DNA of 64,000 nt from RBG-16-64-13 sp963718375 (GTDB taxonomy: Bacteria > Actinomycetota > Thermoleophilia > RBG-16-64-13), in the NCBI GenBank assembly GCA_963718375.1, contig CAVQZD010000005.1:124001-188000 (forward strand). The letters are read 5' to 3'. Made by a program: the position numbers and the translations under genes. The notes below the pieces were generated by a model. It saw nothing but the letters and a program-made list of their open reading frames with translations, was not told the origin of the DNA and searched no databases. Of this stretch, positions 51,043-60,205 are shown piece after piece. Numbering within the stretch: position 1 is the first letter of the stretch; every line of letters begins with the position of its first letter.

Positions 51043-51707
51043 TGTTCACAGGACTCACAGAAGAGGTGGGGGTGGTGCGCCGCGTCGAGCGGGGGACCGA
51101 GGGGGCGAGGCTAACGATCGGAGCGCGCGTGACGCTCGAGCAGACGCGACTGGGTGACTCGATCGCGGTCAGTGGAGCGTGTCTCACTGTGACTGAGATA
51201 GGCTCCGACCAGTTCGTGGCGGACTGCATGTCGGAAACACTCAAGCGGACGACCTTGGAGCGATTGGGCAGAGGTGCAGAGGTCAATCTGGAGAGGTCCT
51301 TGGCTCTGGGTGATCGGCTCGGCGGTCACATCGTGCTGGGGCATGTAGACGCCGTCATAGAAGTCACGGGCATAGAACGAAGAGGGGACTCGCTCGAGAT
51401 GCGGTTCTCGTTGCCCGCGGAATTGGCGGCGTTCGTCGCCGAGAAGGGCTCAGTTGCGCTGGACGGCGTGTCACTCACCGTCATCAGGGCCGGGGGCGCG
51501 GAATTCGTGGTAGGGCTGATCCCACACACCCTCTCGTCGACGACGTTACGCAGGCTCCAAAAGGGCGATCTTGTCAACCTGGAGGTGGACGTCATCGCCA
51601 GGTATGTCTGCCAGTCTGTATTCGCCGGGAGGTCACGAGAGGGCGACGGCGCCCAAGAAGTCGGCGGTCTGACTATAGAGCTACTTGCGGAGAAGGGGTT
51701 CGCATGA
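51042..51707 (+). CDS. ribE: Riboflavin synthase alpha subunit
   Basis: Dismutates two 6,7-dimethyl-8-ribityllumazine molecules to riboflavin. The start MFTGLTEEVGVVR is the family signature, and the two lumazine-binding repeats are seen (SGACLTVTEIG then DGVSLTVIRAG near residues 45 and 140). 221 residues, slightly longer than usual at the C-terminus. ATG shares its A with the ribD TGA; the stop overlaps ribBA as ATGA. Confidence 0.95.
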   Translation: MFTGLTEEVGVVRRVERGTEGARLTIGARVTLEQTRLGDSIAVSGACLTVTEIGSDQFVADCMSETLKRTTLERLGRGAEVNLERSLALGDRLGGHIVLGHVDAVIEVTGIERRGDSLEMRFSLPAELAAFVAEKGSVALDGVSLTVIRAGGAEFVVGLIPHTLSSTTLRRLQKGDLVNLEVDVIARYVCQSVFAGRSREGDGAQEVGGLTIELLAEKGFA

Positions 51708-52963
51708 GAGAGCAAGCGGTCTTCGCGACCATCCCAGAGGCGTTGGAGGACATCAAAGCCGGCCGGATGGTAGTGGTCGTGGACGACGAGGACAGGGAGA
51801 ACGAGGGTGACCTCACGATGGCGGCCCAGTTTGTCACGGCCGAGGCGATCAACTTTATGGCGGTGAACGGGCGTGGGCTGATCTGTTTGGCCCTGACCGA
51901 AGAGCGCGCGCGCGAACTGCGTCTGCACCCGATGGCCCGTGAGAACCAGTCACGTTTCGGTACGGCCTTCACAGTCTCGATAGAGGCTAGGCACGGGGTG
52001 ACCACAGGGATCTCGGCAGCTGATAGGGCGCGGACCATCCAAGTGGCCATAGATGCCGAGTCGCGCCCTGATGACTTGGTGACCCCGGGGCACGTGTTCC
52101 CTCTGGCTGGTAGGGAAGGTGGCGTGCTGGCGCGCGCGGGGCAGACAGAGGCCGCGGTGGATCTCGCCCGGCTGGCCGGTCTGGACCCGGCCGGGGTGAT
52201 ATGCGAGATCATGAACGACGATGGCACAATGGCGCGAGTCCATGACTTGACTGCTTACTGTGAGCGCCATGGTCTCAAGATGGTGACGGTAGCGGATCTA
52301 ATACGCTACCGCAGGCAGACTGAGAAGCTCATACGGCTGGTCGCGAAGGTGAAGCTCCCCACCGTCGCGGGTGAGTTCGTGGCCTATGGGTACGAGAGCG
52401 TACTCGACGGTGAGCAACACCTGGCGCTGGTGAAAGGCGAGGTAGCCGGCAAGCAAGACGTGCTGGTCAGGGTGCACTCCGAGTGTTTGACAGGCGACGT
52501 GTTCCACTCGCTGAGGTGTGACTGTGGGCAGCAACTGGAGGCTGCGCTCGAACAGGTAGAGAGTGAAGGCCTGGGAGTCGTGCTCTACATGGCGCAAGAA
52601 GGCAGAGGCATAGGGCTTCTCAACAAGCTGCGTGCGTACGAACTGCAAGAGCAAGGCAGGGACACTGTGGAGGCCAATGTTGAGCTTGGCTTTGCCCCTG
52701 ACCTTCGGGACTACGGCATCGGGGCCCAGATACTCGTGGACCTGGGGCTTACCTCGATAAGACTGATGACGAACAATCCCCGGAAGCTCGTGGGGCTTGA
52801 AGCCTACGGACTCACCATCAGCGAGCGAGTGCCGTTAGAGGTGGGTCCTACGCTGGCCAACGTGCGCTATCTACAGGCCAAGAAGGAGAAGTTGGGGCAT
52901 ATGCTGCACCATCAAGGACTTAAGTATCCGGATGACGACAGAAAGGAAGGCGAGGATGAGTGA
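51704..52963 (+). CDS. ribBA: Bifunctional 3,4-dihydroxy-2-butanone-4-phosphate synthase / GTP cyclohydrolase II
   Basis: Supplies both branches of riboflavin synthesis. N-terminal RibB domain: DDEDRENEGDLTMAAQFVTA (metal and substrate acids) and GHVFPLAGREGGVLAR. C-terminal RibA domain from about residue 210: HSECLTGDVFHSLRCDCG holds the zinc cysteines, then YMAQEGRGIGLLNKLRAYEL. 419 residues, standard length. ATG overlaps the ribE stop and the 3' end overlaps ribH by 8 bp. Confidence 0.96.
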   Translation: MREQAVFATIPEALEDIKAGRMVVVVDDEDRENEGDLTMAAQFVTAEAINFMAVNGRGLICLALTEERARELRLHPMARENQSRFGTAFTVSIEARHGVTTGISAADRARTIQVAIDAESRPDDLVTPGHVFPLAGREGGVLARAGQTEAAVDLARLAGLDPAGVICEIMNDDGTMARVHDLTAYCERHGLKMVTVADLIRYRRQTEKLIRLVAKVKLPTVAGEFVAYGYESVLDGEQHLALVKGEVAGKQDVLVRVHSECLTGDVFHSLRCDCGQQLEAALEQVESEGLGVVLYMAQEGRGIGLLNKLRAYELQEQGRDTVEANVELGFAPDLRDYGIGAQILVDLGLTSIRLMTNNPRKLVGLEAYGLTISERVPLEVGPTLANVRYLQAKKEKLGHMLHHQGLKYPDDDRKEGEDE

Positions 52964-53444
52964 CGAGGGACGCGTATACGAAGGGGTACTCCAGGGCAAG
53001 GGTCTGAGGGTCGCTATCATCGCGAGCCGTTTCAATGACTTCATCGGCGCCAAGCTGATAGCGGGGGCCAAAGATTGCCTGGTGCGACACGGGGTCAAGG
53101 GGGCGGACATCGACCTGGTGTGGGTCCCGGGATCGTTCGAGATACCCCTAGCGGCTCAGCGTATTGCGAGGGGCGGCAAGTACAGCGCGGTGATATGCGT
53201 CGGTGCGGTGATCCGTGGCAACACCCCACACTTCGACTACGTCGCCGCGGAAGTGACGAAAGGCATCGCTCAGGTGCAGTTAGACACCGGTGTGCCTGTT
53301 GTGTTCGGGGTCCTGACTACAGACACTATCGAACAGGCTGTGGAGAGAGCGGGCACGAAGGCCGGCAACAGAGGTTGGGATGCTGCGCTCGCTGCCTTGG
53401 AGATGGCGAATCTTATGAACGAACTGGACGGCCCGGAGGCGTAG
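52956..53444 (+). CDS. ribH: 6,7-dimethyl-8-ribityllumazine synthase
   Basis: Condenses the two riboflavin precursors and usually forms icosahedral 60-mers. Motifs: VAIIASRFNDFIGAKLIAG, WVPGSFEIPLAAQ, GAVIRGNTPHFDYVA (active-site His) and GVLTTDTIEQAVERAGTKAG. 162 residues from ATG 52956, which has AAGGAAGG upstream. Last gene of the rib operon; rpmB converges 5 bp beyond its stop. Confidence 0.95.
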   Translation: MSDEGRVYEGVLQGKGLRVAIIASRFNDFIGAKLIAGAKDCLVRHGVKGADIDLVWVPGSFEIPLAAQRIARGGKYSAVICVGAVIRGNTPHFDYVAAEVTKGIAQVQLDTGVPVVFGVLTTDTIEQAVERAGTKAGNRGWDAALAALEMANLMNELDGPEA

Positions 53445-53449
53445 CTAGG

Positions 53450-53641
53450 TTAGGCTACCTTCTGGACCTTGTGTGCCTTCAGGCACTTTGTGCAGACATA
53501 GCCCTTGGTAGGCCTGCCGTCCACGAGGATGCGGACTTTCTGCACGTTGGGGTTCCAACGACGCGGGGTCGCGCGCATGGAGTGGCTCCTATTGTTACCG
53601 AAGCTCGGTTTCTTGCCACATACTATGCACACCTTGGACAT
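53450..53641 (-). CDS. rpmB: 50S ribosomal protein L28, zinc-binding form
   Basis: 63 residues with all four zinc cysteines: CIVCGKKPSFGNNRSHS at the N-terminus and GYVCTKCLKAHK near the end, with MRATPRRWNPN between. AAGGAAAG is 5 nt upstream of the ATG. The frame stays open upstream, but that extension has no homology and runs through the promoter. This Cys-rich form of L28 is one of the zinc ribosomal proteins that some bacteria replace under zinc starvation. Confidence 0.96.
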   Translation of the reverse strand: MSKVCIVCGKKPSFGNNRSHSMRATPRRWNPNVQKVRILVDGRPTKGYVCTKCLKAHKVQKVA

Positions 53642-53684
53642 GTTTGCTTTCCTTCGTCTAGATACGCCCGTTCGGAAGTGCCAT

Positions 53685-53714
53685 AGTATGCCGCAGAGCC
53701 TGCCCCTCTGACAA
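53685..53714 (-). promoter_or_regulatory. Promoter of rpmB
   Basis: Minus strand TTGTCA (53714-53709), an 18-nt spacer and CATACT (53690-53685), with transcription starting near 53678 and a leader of about 37 nt. The -35 lies in the loop of a CCCCT/AGGGG inverted repeat, which might hold an operator, but this is weak. Confidence 0.5.
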
Positions 53715-53809
53715 GGGGAGACGTCAAATGGGGCCGAAATGGGGCCCATCGACAATGCAGCTTACGGTAGAATACCAAGGCAGCGGAGGCAGCTGTTCGG
53801 GGAAAGGAG

Positions 53810-54028
53810 ATGGCCATCTTCACTAAGGATATGTCTTTGATGGAGGCTCTCCAGGCCGACCCCCGAGCTAGGGATGTCTTTGCTTCGCACGGTATGGGAT
53901 GTGTCGGGTGTATGGGCGTTAGCTCGGAGTCCATCGAGGACGGAGCGAAGATGCATGGGATAGATCCGGATGTCGTGGTGACGGAACTGAACCGTCTGGT
54001 CGCGCCACCAGAGGATGATGCAGAATGA
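53810..54028 (+). CDS. DUF1858 domain protein
   Basis: A 72-residue protein consisting of one DUF1858 domain, with HGMGCVGCMG carrying the family's CXXC pair (CVGC) near residue 30 and a helical surround (MSLMEALQADPRARDVF). The domain occurs alone or fused to hybrid-cluster and disulfide-oxidoreductase proteins, and suggests redox or iron-sulfur chemistry. AAGGAG abuts the ATG with no spacer, so the real start may be ATG 53831. It overlaps the next gene as ATGA. TAGAAT at 53768-53773 could be its -10. Confidence 0.82.
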   Translation: MAIFTKDMSLMEALQADPRARDVFASHGMGCVGCMGVSSESIEDGAKMHGIDPDVVVTELNRLVAPPEDDAE

Positions 54029-54423
54029 GGCCTGAGCGGACGGCAGGTGCTGGGAGGGCCGTATCACGAGGTAGGGTCTCCTCGGTGGGGGGTGCTCTCA
54101 CGGTCACCGACAAGGCGATCGCTGACCTGGTGGGCCTCACCGTTCTGGAGTGCTATGGAGTGGTGGGCATGGCCTCCCCCAATCTGCGCCAGGGGGTGGC
54201 TTCGCTCCTGTCGCGAGAGCGCGTCCGTCAGGGCATCAAGGTCGATCAAGAGGGCGGCGACATTCACATCAAGCTGTATGTCATCGTCGAGTATGGCCTC
54301 AATGTCGCTGAGGTGGCGGGCAACGTACGCTCACAGGTCTCGTACACCATCCAGAAGATGATGGGTCGACCCGCCACTACCCTTCGAATCTACGTACAAG
54401 GGGTCCGTGTTGGCGAGCACTAG
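54025..54423 (+). CDS. Asp23/Gls24 (YloU) family protein
   Basis: A 132-residue alkaline-shock-type protein: GALTVTDKAIADLVGLTVLE is the family start of the domain, followed by CYGVVGMAS and VEYGLNVAEVAGNVRSQV. About 25 basic residues precede it. YloU is encoded between rpmB and the FakA-like kinase in many Firmicutes, and the same order is kept here apart from the DUF1858 gene and the flip of rpmB. Function at the cell envelope is suggested for the family. It overlaps the kinase gene by 17 bp. Confidence 0.9.
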   Translation: MRPERTAGAGRAVSRGRVSSVGGALTVTDKAIADLVGLTVLECYGVVGMASPNLRQGVASLLSRERVRQGIKVDQEGGDIHIKLYVIVEYGLNVAEVAGNVRSQVSYTIQKMMGRPATTLRIYVQGVRVGEH

Positions 54424-56059
54424 CGGGGGACCGCTCAGCGTCTCCCAAGCGCGTTCGCTGCTTGCGGCTGCTCTTGGGGCTTTGGAGGCTCGTAAGCAGG
54501 AGGTCAATGACCTGAACGTGTACCCGGTGCCGGACGGGGACACCGGGACCAACCTGGCGTTGACCGTCCGTTCGGTTATTGAGACCACCGCAAGCCTGCC
54601 CGCCACAGCCTCTAGAGAGGAGATCTGCAAGGGCATCAGCCAAGCGGCCCTTATGGGCGCACGGGGCAACAGTGGAGTCATCCTCTCTCAAATGGTCCGC
54701 GGAGCGATGGAAGTCCTAGCCCAGTCTGAGAACGTCACGCAGGCCACTTTGGCAGCCATGCTGCGCGAGGCGTCAGAGACGGCCTACAGGGCTGTACGCA
54801 AGCCCGTCGAGGGCACCATCCTGACTGTTCTGCGGCAGATGGCAGAGGCTGCCGAGGGGGCTCCCGCGGGCCTAGGCCTGAAAGGTCTGATGGAAGCAGT
54901 GGTCGCGGCCGGATGGAAGAGTGTCGAAAGGACGCCGTCGCTCTTGAGCGTCCTGGCCGAAGCCGGCGTGGTCGATGCGGGAGGATACGGCTTGGTGGTC
55001 CTGATCGAGGGGGCCGTGAGCGGTTCCAGCGATTGGGACGTACCGATCGCCGGCAGGTTCGGACGGCCGTCGCCGGCGATCGCGGAGGCCACGTCGCCAG
55101 AGGCGGAGGAAGAGAGCGAGTACACCTATTGCTGTAGCTTCCTACTTACGGGAGAAGGTCTTGACCTGGCCTCGCTGGAAGAGGAGTTCGGGTCTATGGG
55201 GGACAGTCTCTTGGTCGTAGGGGGCGAGGGGCAGTACAAGGTCCACGTTCACAGCGATGAGCCGGGGCGAGTGCTATCGGCCGCGACAGGCAAGGGTGTT
55301 CTCACCGAGATAGAGATCGACAACATGAAGGAGCAGACGGAGGCGCGGACCAAGCGGCTCGAAGCGGCAACGAGCGAGCAGGCCGGCGAACTCGAAGGGG
55401 CGGTCGCCACTCAAGTGGTGGCGGTGGTCGCTGGTGAGGGTAACAAGCAGCTGTATCGCAGCCTTGGCGTAGAGCTATTGGTGGACGGCGGTCAGTCGAT
55501 GAACCCCTCAGCGGAGGACTTGTTGAAAGCGATCGACGCGGCCGATTCTCCTGCTGTGGTCATCCTCCCGAACAACGGCAACGTGATAATGACGGCGGAG
55601 CAGACCGTCGGCCTGGCCAAGCGAGAGGTGCACGTGGTGCCGACTCGCTCCATCCAAGCCGGCCTCAGTGCGGCCGTGGTTTACGATCCGCGCGCGGGCG
55701 GCCGGGAGAACGCCGAAGACATGAACGAAGTGTTGGAGCGGGTCGTCTCCGGGGAGGTTACGAGGGCAGTCAGAGCGGCGCTGGTCGATGGGGTGAACGT
55801 GAACGCGGATGACTTCATCGGGCTCGTGGATGAACGTGTAGTGGTCTCTTCGGCCAGTCTGGCGGATGCTATAGAGTCAGTAGCTGAGCGTCTGTTGGAG
55901 GGTGACAAGGAGATCCTCACTGTATTGCTGGGCGAGGGAGAGATCGGGCAGCAGGCGCGGGAAGCGATCGAGGCGATGGGGCAGCGATACCCCAAAGTCG
56001 AGATAGACGTGCATCAGGGTGGACAGCCGTACTACCCGGTCTTGCTCGGGGCGGAATAG
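54407..56059 (+). CDS. fakA: FakA-like fatty acid kinase (DAK2/DhaL domain)
   Basis: Phosphorylates fatty acids carried by a FakB/DegV partner. The N-terminal DhaL domain has the nucleotide-binding motifs LNVYPVPDGDTGTNLALTV (near residue 37) and GARGNSGVILSQMVRG (near 85). The C-terminal half matches the FakA middle and C domains (NNMKEQTEAR and LPNNGNVIMTAEQ). 550 residues from GTG 54407, with TTG 54410 as alternative. Its partner candidate, a DegV protein, is encoded next. Confidence 0.9.
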   Translation: MLASTSGGPLSVSQARSLLAAALGALEARKQEVNDLNVYPVPDGDTGTNLALTVRSVIETTASLPATASREEICKGISQAALMGARGNSGVILSQMVRGAMEVLAQSENVTQATLAAMLREASETAYRAVRKPVEGTILTVLRQMAEAAEGAPAGLGLKGLMEAVVAAGWKSVERTPSLLSVLAEAGVVDAGGYGLVVLIEGAVSGSSDWDVPIAGRFGRPSPAIAEATSPEAEEESEYTYCCSFLLTGEGLDLASLEEEFGSMGDSLLVVGGEGQYKVHVHSDEPGRVLSAATGKGVLTEIEIDNMKEQTEARTKRLEAATSEQAGELEGAVATQVVAVVAGEGNKQLYRSLGVELLVDGGQSMNPSAEDLLKAIDAADSPAVVILPNNGNVIMTAEQTVGLAKREVHVVPTRSIQAGLSAAVVYDPRAGGRENAEDMNEVLERVVSGEVTRAVRAALVDGVNVNADDFIGLVDERVVVSSASLADAIESVAERLLEGDKEILTVLLGEGEIGQQAREAIEAMGQRYPKVEIDVHQGGQPYYPVLLGAE

Positions 56060-56100
56060 AGAGGGCGGGTCCTACTACACGCAACGGCAGGGAGGTCAAC

Positions 56101-56955
56101 ATGATCATCAACCGACAGTCCACCGCGCTTGTCGTCGACTCTACTGCGGATCTGCCCGGAGGACTGGCTGGCGATCCGAACCTCAGCATGGTTCCCTTGA
56201 CTGTGTTTTTTGGTGAAGAGAGCTACTTGGATTGGATCGAGATCCAGCCCGAGGAGTTCTACAGCAAGCTGGCCGCTACGAACGAGCTACCCCGGACTTC
56301 TCAGCCGTCGGCAGGGGCTTTTCTCGAGGAATACAAGCGCCTGAGGGCGCAGTATGAGCGGGTCTACTCTATCCACCTGAGCAGCCACCTGAGCGGGACT
56401 TGGGCTAGCGCCAACGTGGCGAAGGACCAGATCGACGGCGTGGAGGTGGTGGACTCAGAAGTCGCGACCTGTGGGATCTCGCTGCTCATAGACAGATTGC
56501 TAGACCTGATGGACCGCGGGGTGCCCGAGGAAGAGTTCAAAGCCTATATCGACTACTACGTGAAGCACAAGCTGCTCTACTTCGTCCCGAAGACCCTTGA
56601 TCAACTGGCCAAGGGCGGTCGCATCGGCAGGGCGCAGCATCTGATGGGCAATCTTCTTAACGTCAAGCCCGTCCTCAAGGTCGAGGGAGGCGTGGTGGAC
56701 GTGCTCAAGAAGGTCCGCGGCGTTCGCCAAGGCCTGGAAGCCATGCTGGAAGGGGTGCGTTCGGCTACGGTGCCTGGCCAGCCAGTGCTGATGGCTTTGG
56801 CTCACTCGATGAACGAAGAGGGCTTGGCTGAGTTCAGGGAGATGGCGGAAGCCGTGGCAGATAGAGAGATCGACATCCGGCTCACTACCATGGTCGGGGC
56901 GGTCATCGGCACGTATGCGGGGCCGGGCGCGGTCGCTGTCGCAGCCATCCAATAA
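56101..56955 (+). CDS. DegV family fatty-acid-binding protein (FakB-like)
   Basis: Presents a bound fatty acid to the FakA kinase. Family motifs: ALVVDSTADLPGGLA at the N-terminus, LPRTSQPSAGAFLEEYK, VYSIHLSSHLSGTWASA (lipid headgroup serines) and VVDSEVATCG. 284 residues. GGGAGG precedes the ATG. The pairing with the upstream kinase gene, 41 bp away, supports the FakAB assignment. The stop overlaps recG (TAATG). Confidence 0.92.
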   Translation: MIINRQSTALVVDSTADLPGGLAGDPNLSMVPLTVFFGEESYLDWIEIQPEEFYSKLAATNELPRTSQPSAGAFLEEYKRLRAQYERVYSIHLSSHLSGTWASANVAKDQIDGVEVVDSEVATCGISLLIDRLLDLMDRGVPEEEFKAYIDYYVKHKLLYFVPKTLDQLAKGGRIGRAQHLMGNLLNVKPVLKVEGGVVDVLKKVRGVRQGLEAMLEGVRSATVPGQPVLMALAHSMNEEGLAEFREMAEAVADREIDIRLTTMVGAVIGTYAGPGAVAVAAIQ

Positions 56956-59144
56956 TGGACCGCGGCACGGGGGGTAGGTTGTATTACCCCCTGGGGAGTC
57001 GAGAGCCACTTGCAGGGGATGGTTGCAGGTTTGCTCCGACGTCCAAGACGCGGGTGGATCCGACGAGGTTGGATCAGCCCGTCAGCGTCATCCAAGGCGT
57101 GGGCAGGACCACTGAACTGCGACTACGCGCACTGGGGATCACTACGATCAAGGAGTTGCTCCAGCACCTGCCGTTCCGTCACGAGGCGCCGTCCCGGTTC
57201 GCGAAGATCAGCGAGCTGAAGGCCGGGGAAGAGGTGACCCTGCGAGTGCAGGTTGTCTCCTGCTCCGTCAGAGAGACAAGCCGAAGGCGGGTGAAGGTGT
57301 TGGAGGCTTTGGTGAGTGACGAGAGCGGCAGCACTGTGGCGACTTGGTACAACCAGGCGTACCTCGAAGGAGCTTTCCAGGAGCGACCCGAAGTCCTGCT
57401 GCGCGGGGTGCCGACGCGACAACGTGGCGGCGCGACCTTTTTGGTCAAACGACATGAGATCCTCGCGGGGGAGCAGGAGAGCCGGCACATACTAGGGCTT
57501 GTGCCGGTGTATCCGAGTACGGGTGACCTCAGCGTCCGCACGATACGCACTATTCTTCACAGGGCGACCCCTGAACTCAGGCACATGATCGACCCGGTGC
57601 CTGCCAGAATACTGGCCGAGCGTCGGTACGCGGGCAGGCGAGAGGCCGTGTGGGCCTCTCACTTTCCCAGGAGCATCGCCGAAAGCCGCGAGGCACGAGA
57701 TCGACTCGCCTTTGAGGAACTATTGCTGCTGCAGCTTGCGGTCTTGCATGAACGGGCCGGGCAGGAGCAGAAAAGAAAGGCCCGTCCACTCCGTAGTCCC
57801 GGGTCTCTGTCCAGAGCCTTCCTAGAATCGCTGCCCTACGAGCCCACCAAGGCGCAAACGAGGGTGATGGACGAGGCAGATGGTGATCTGGAGCGGAGCG
57901 TTCCCATGAGACGGCTGCTGCACGGGGATGTGGGATCCGGAAAGACGGTGGTAGCTGCATACTGCCTGCTGCGGGCAGTCGAACAAGGAGCTCAGGCCTC
58001 GCTGATGGCCCCGACTGAGGTGCTTGCCGATCAACACCATCTGGGCCTCTCGGAACAATTGGCGAGCCATGGCGTCCGGGTGGGGTTACTCAAGGGGAGC
58101 CAAGCTCCTTCGGAGCGCGACGCAGTGCGTGCGGCCCTCGAGTCTGGCGAGATCGATGTGGTCATCGGCACTCACGCCCTGATTCAAGAAGGTGTGGCGT
58201 TCCGCGACCTTCGGGTCGCAGTGGTGGACGAACAGCATCGCTTCGGCGTCAGGCAGAGGGACGCCATACTCGCTCTCGACGATGAGGGGTATTGGCCTCA
58301 CACTCTGCACATGTCGGCCACCCCTATCCCGAGGACTCTCAGTCTCACGCTCTACGGAGATTTGGACATCAGCGTCCTGGACGAGATGCCGCCCGGCCGG
58401 CGCCCGGTCGCGACAAGACTCGTATTTGGGGATTCGGAGCCGACCATGTGGGAGTTTGTGCGAGATCAGCTCCGTTCAGGTCATCAGGCCTATGTTGTGT
58501 GTCCGCTGATAGAGGAGAGCGACATTCTGCAGACCGCCTCCGCCGCTCAGACCTTTGCTGCGCTCGGTGCAGGGGAACTGGCGGAGTTTCGACTGCGCCT
58601 TCTGCACGGGCAACTTTCGCCGGGTGAGAAGGCAGCCGCCATGAGCGCGTACGTACAGGGCGACGCGGACGTCTTGGTGAGCACATCCGTCATAGAGGTC
58701 GGCATCGATGTCGCGCGGGCGAATGTGATGGTGATAATGGGTGCCAGGCGCTTCGGGCTATCGCAGCTGCATCAGTTGCGAGGGCGGGTCGGGAGGAGCG
58801 CCGAGCAGTCCTTCTGCTTCCTGATCGCCGAGGGTGAAGAAGGAGACGCGCTTGAACGGCTTGCCCTCTTCGCCAGGACGGCGGACGGCTTCGAGCTGGC
58901 CGAGGCTGATCTTCGGTCCAGGGGGGAGGGACAGCTGTTCGGAGAGAGGCAGTCCGGCGTCGGTGACCTGCAAGTAGCCTCGCTGCTCCGCGACCGGAAG
59001 CTTCTAGAAGAGGCTAGGGCGGTAGCAAAGACGCTTCTCGAGATCTGGCCGGATGACGAGCGCCAGAAGAGGGGGACCGAATTTCTGCGCGAAGCCTGCG
59101 AGCAACGCTTCGGAGATAAAGTCGCCTGGATGGATCGGGTATGA
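56955..59144 (+). CDS. recG: ATP-dependent DNA helicase RecG
   Basis: Remodels stalled forks and Holliday junctions. A wedge domain (SVIQGVGRTTELRLRALGI near residue 43, then an OB fold) precedes the helicase lobes: LLHGDVGSGKTVVAA (Walker A), VVDEQHRFGVRQRD (DEQH box), HMSATPIPRTLSLTLYGD, and VGRSAEQSFCFLI. 729 residues. The ATG shares its A with the degV stop; the first 30 residues are not conserved, so a later start is possible. Overlaps rsmD as ATGA. Confidence 0.95.
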   Translation: MDRGTGGRLYYPLGSREPLAGDGCRFAPTSKTRVDPTRLDQPVSVIQGVGRTTELRLRALGITTIKELLQHLPFRHEAPSRFAKISELKAGEEVTLRVQVVSCSVRETSRRRVKVLEALVSDESGSTVATWYNQAYLEGAFQERPEVLLRGVPTRQRGGATFLVKRHEILAGEQESRHILGLVPVYPSTGDLSVRTIRTILHRATPELRHMIDPVPARILAERRYAGRREAVWASHFPRSIAESREARDRLAFEELLLLQLAVLHERAGQEQKRKARPLRSPGSLSRAFLESLPYEPTKAQTRVMDEADGDLERSVPMRRLLHGDVGSGKTVVAAYCLLRAVEQGAQASLMAPTEVLADQHHLGLSEQLASHGVRVGLLKGSQAPSERDAVRAALESGEIDVVIGTHALIQEGVAFRDLRVAVVDEQHRFGVRQRDAILALDDEGYWPHTLHMSATPIPRTLSLTLYGDLDISVLDEMPPGRRPVATRLVFGDSEPTMWEFVRDQLRSGHQAYVVCPLIEESDILQTASAAQTFAALGAGELAEFRLRLLHGQLSPGEKAAAMSAYVQGDADVLVSTSVIEVGIDVARANVMVIMGARRFGLSQLHQLRGRVGRSAEQSFCFLIAEGEEGDALERLALFARTADGFELAEADLRSRGEGQLFGERQSGVGDLQVASLLRDRKLLEEARAVAKTLLEIWPDDERQKRGTEFLREACEQRFGDKVAWMDRV

Positions 59145-59707
59145 GTGCCGGCCCGCCAGGCAGAGTGCGCATCGTCTCGGGCGACAAGCGCGGTCGGCGC
59201 ATCGTCGTGCCGGCCGGGTCTGGGATCCGTCCTACAAGTGAGATGGTCAGAGGGGCCATATTCGATGTGCTGGGATCGGTGCGCGGTTTGCATGTCCTTG
59301 ACCTGTTCGCGGGAACCGGGGCGCTGGGGATCGAGGCACTATCCCGGGGGGCGAAGTCGTGTGTGTTCGTGGATGCGGACTCTGAGTCGGCGAGAGTGGT
59401 GGGAGAGAACCTCACCGCGCTCGGATATGAAGGCGTGAGCAGGGTGATCAACCAGGACTACCAGAAGGCCGTCGAGGCCATGCAGTCCGGTGGAGAGTGC
59501 TGGGATTTGCTCTTTGTCGACCCTCCCTATAGAATGCTGGCGGAAGTCGAGGCTGCTCTCACACCCCGGTTGGGAGCGCTACTGTCACCAGACGGTGTGA
59601 TGGTGGTAGAGGGGCCCCGCGGTGTGCAGGTGACTTTTGGACAGGATCCACTCTTCGAAAGACAGTACGGTGACACAAAGATCACCATGGTCAGGTCAAA
59701 GGAGTGA
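59141..59707 (+). CDS. rsmD: 16S rRNA (guanine-966 N2)-methyltransferase RsmD
   Basis: SAM-dependent methylation of G966 in 16S rRNA. Motifs: VRIVSGDKRGRRI, IRPTSEMVRGAIFDVL, the SAM loop LDLFAGTGALGIEALSRG, VDAD and the catalytic LLFVDPPYR. 188 residues. Placed between recG and coaD as in many Gram-positives; the ATG overlaps the recG stop. Confidence 0.95.
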   Translation: MSAGPPGRVRIVSGDKRGRRIVVPAGSGIRPTSEMVRGAIFDVLGSVRGLHVLDLFAGTGALGIEALSRGAKSCVFVDADSESARVVGENLTALGYEGVSRVINQDYQKAVEAMQSGGECWDLLFVDPPYRMLAEVEAALTPRLGALLSPDGVMVVEGPRGVQVTFGQDPLFERQYGDTKITMVRSKE

Positions 59708-59710
59708 CGC

Positions 59711-60187
59711 TTGAATATCGCGCTCTGTCCAGGAACCTACGATCCCGTGACCATCGGGCATCTGGATATCATCTCTCGCTGCTCAGGCATGTTCGATGAG
59801 GTCGTTGTGGCCGTGGTGGCAGAATCGTTTCGCAAGACCGCTCTGTTCACGCCCGAGGAACGCGTGGTCTTCTTGGAGGAGTCCACGCAGCACCTGACGA
59901 ATGTAAGGGTCGTCGTGATGCACAACCTGGTGGTGGACCTGGCCAGGGAGGTGGGGGCGCACGTGCTGGTGAAAGGGTTGCGAGCCATGACCGATTTCGA
60001 GTATGAGTTCCAGATGGCCCAGCTCAACCGCAAGTTGGACCCAGAGCTGGAGACGATGTACCTTATGGCGTCAGCTGAGTACTCGTTCTTGAGCTCGAGC
60101 GGCGTGAAGGAAATAGCGCGATACGGTGGCAACGTGAGCGACCTGGTTCCGGAAGTGGTCGCCCGGCGTTTTGCCGAGATTTTTTAG
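59711..60187 (+). CDS. coaD: Phosphopantetheine adenylyltransferase
   Basis: Penultimate step of coenzyme A synthesis. Nucleotidyltransferase motifs: PGTYDPVTIGHLDII at the N-terminus, LVKGLRAMTDFEYEFQMAQ and FLSSSGVKEIARYGG near the C-terminus. 158 residues. The TTG start is supported by AAAGGAG 6 nt upstream and gives the conserved MNIALCPGTYDP. Confidence 0.96.
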   Translation: MNIALCPGTYDPVTIGHLDIISRCSGMFDEVVVAVVAESFRKTALFTPEERVVFLEESTQHLTNVRVVVMHNLVVDLAREVGAHVLVKGLRAMTDFEYEFQMAQLNRKLDPELETMYLMASAEYSFLSSSGVKEIARYGGNVSDLVPEVVARRFAEIF

Positions 60188-60205
60188 ACAGCGGAGGATG
60201 CACAG

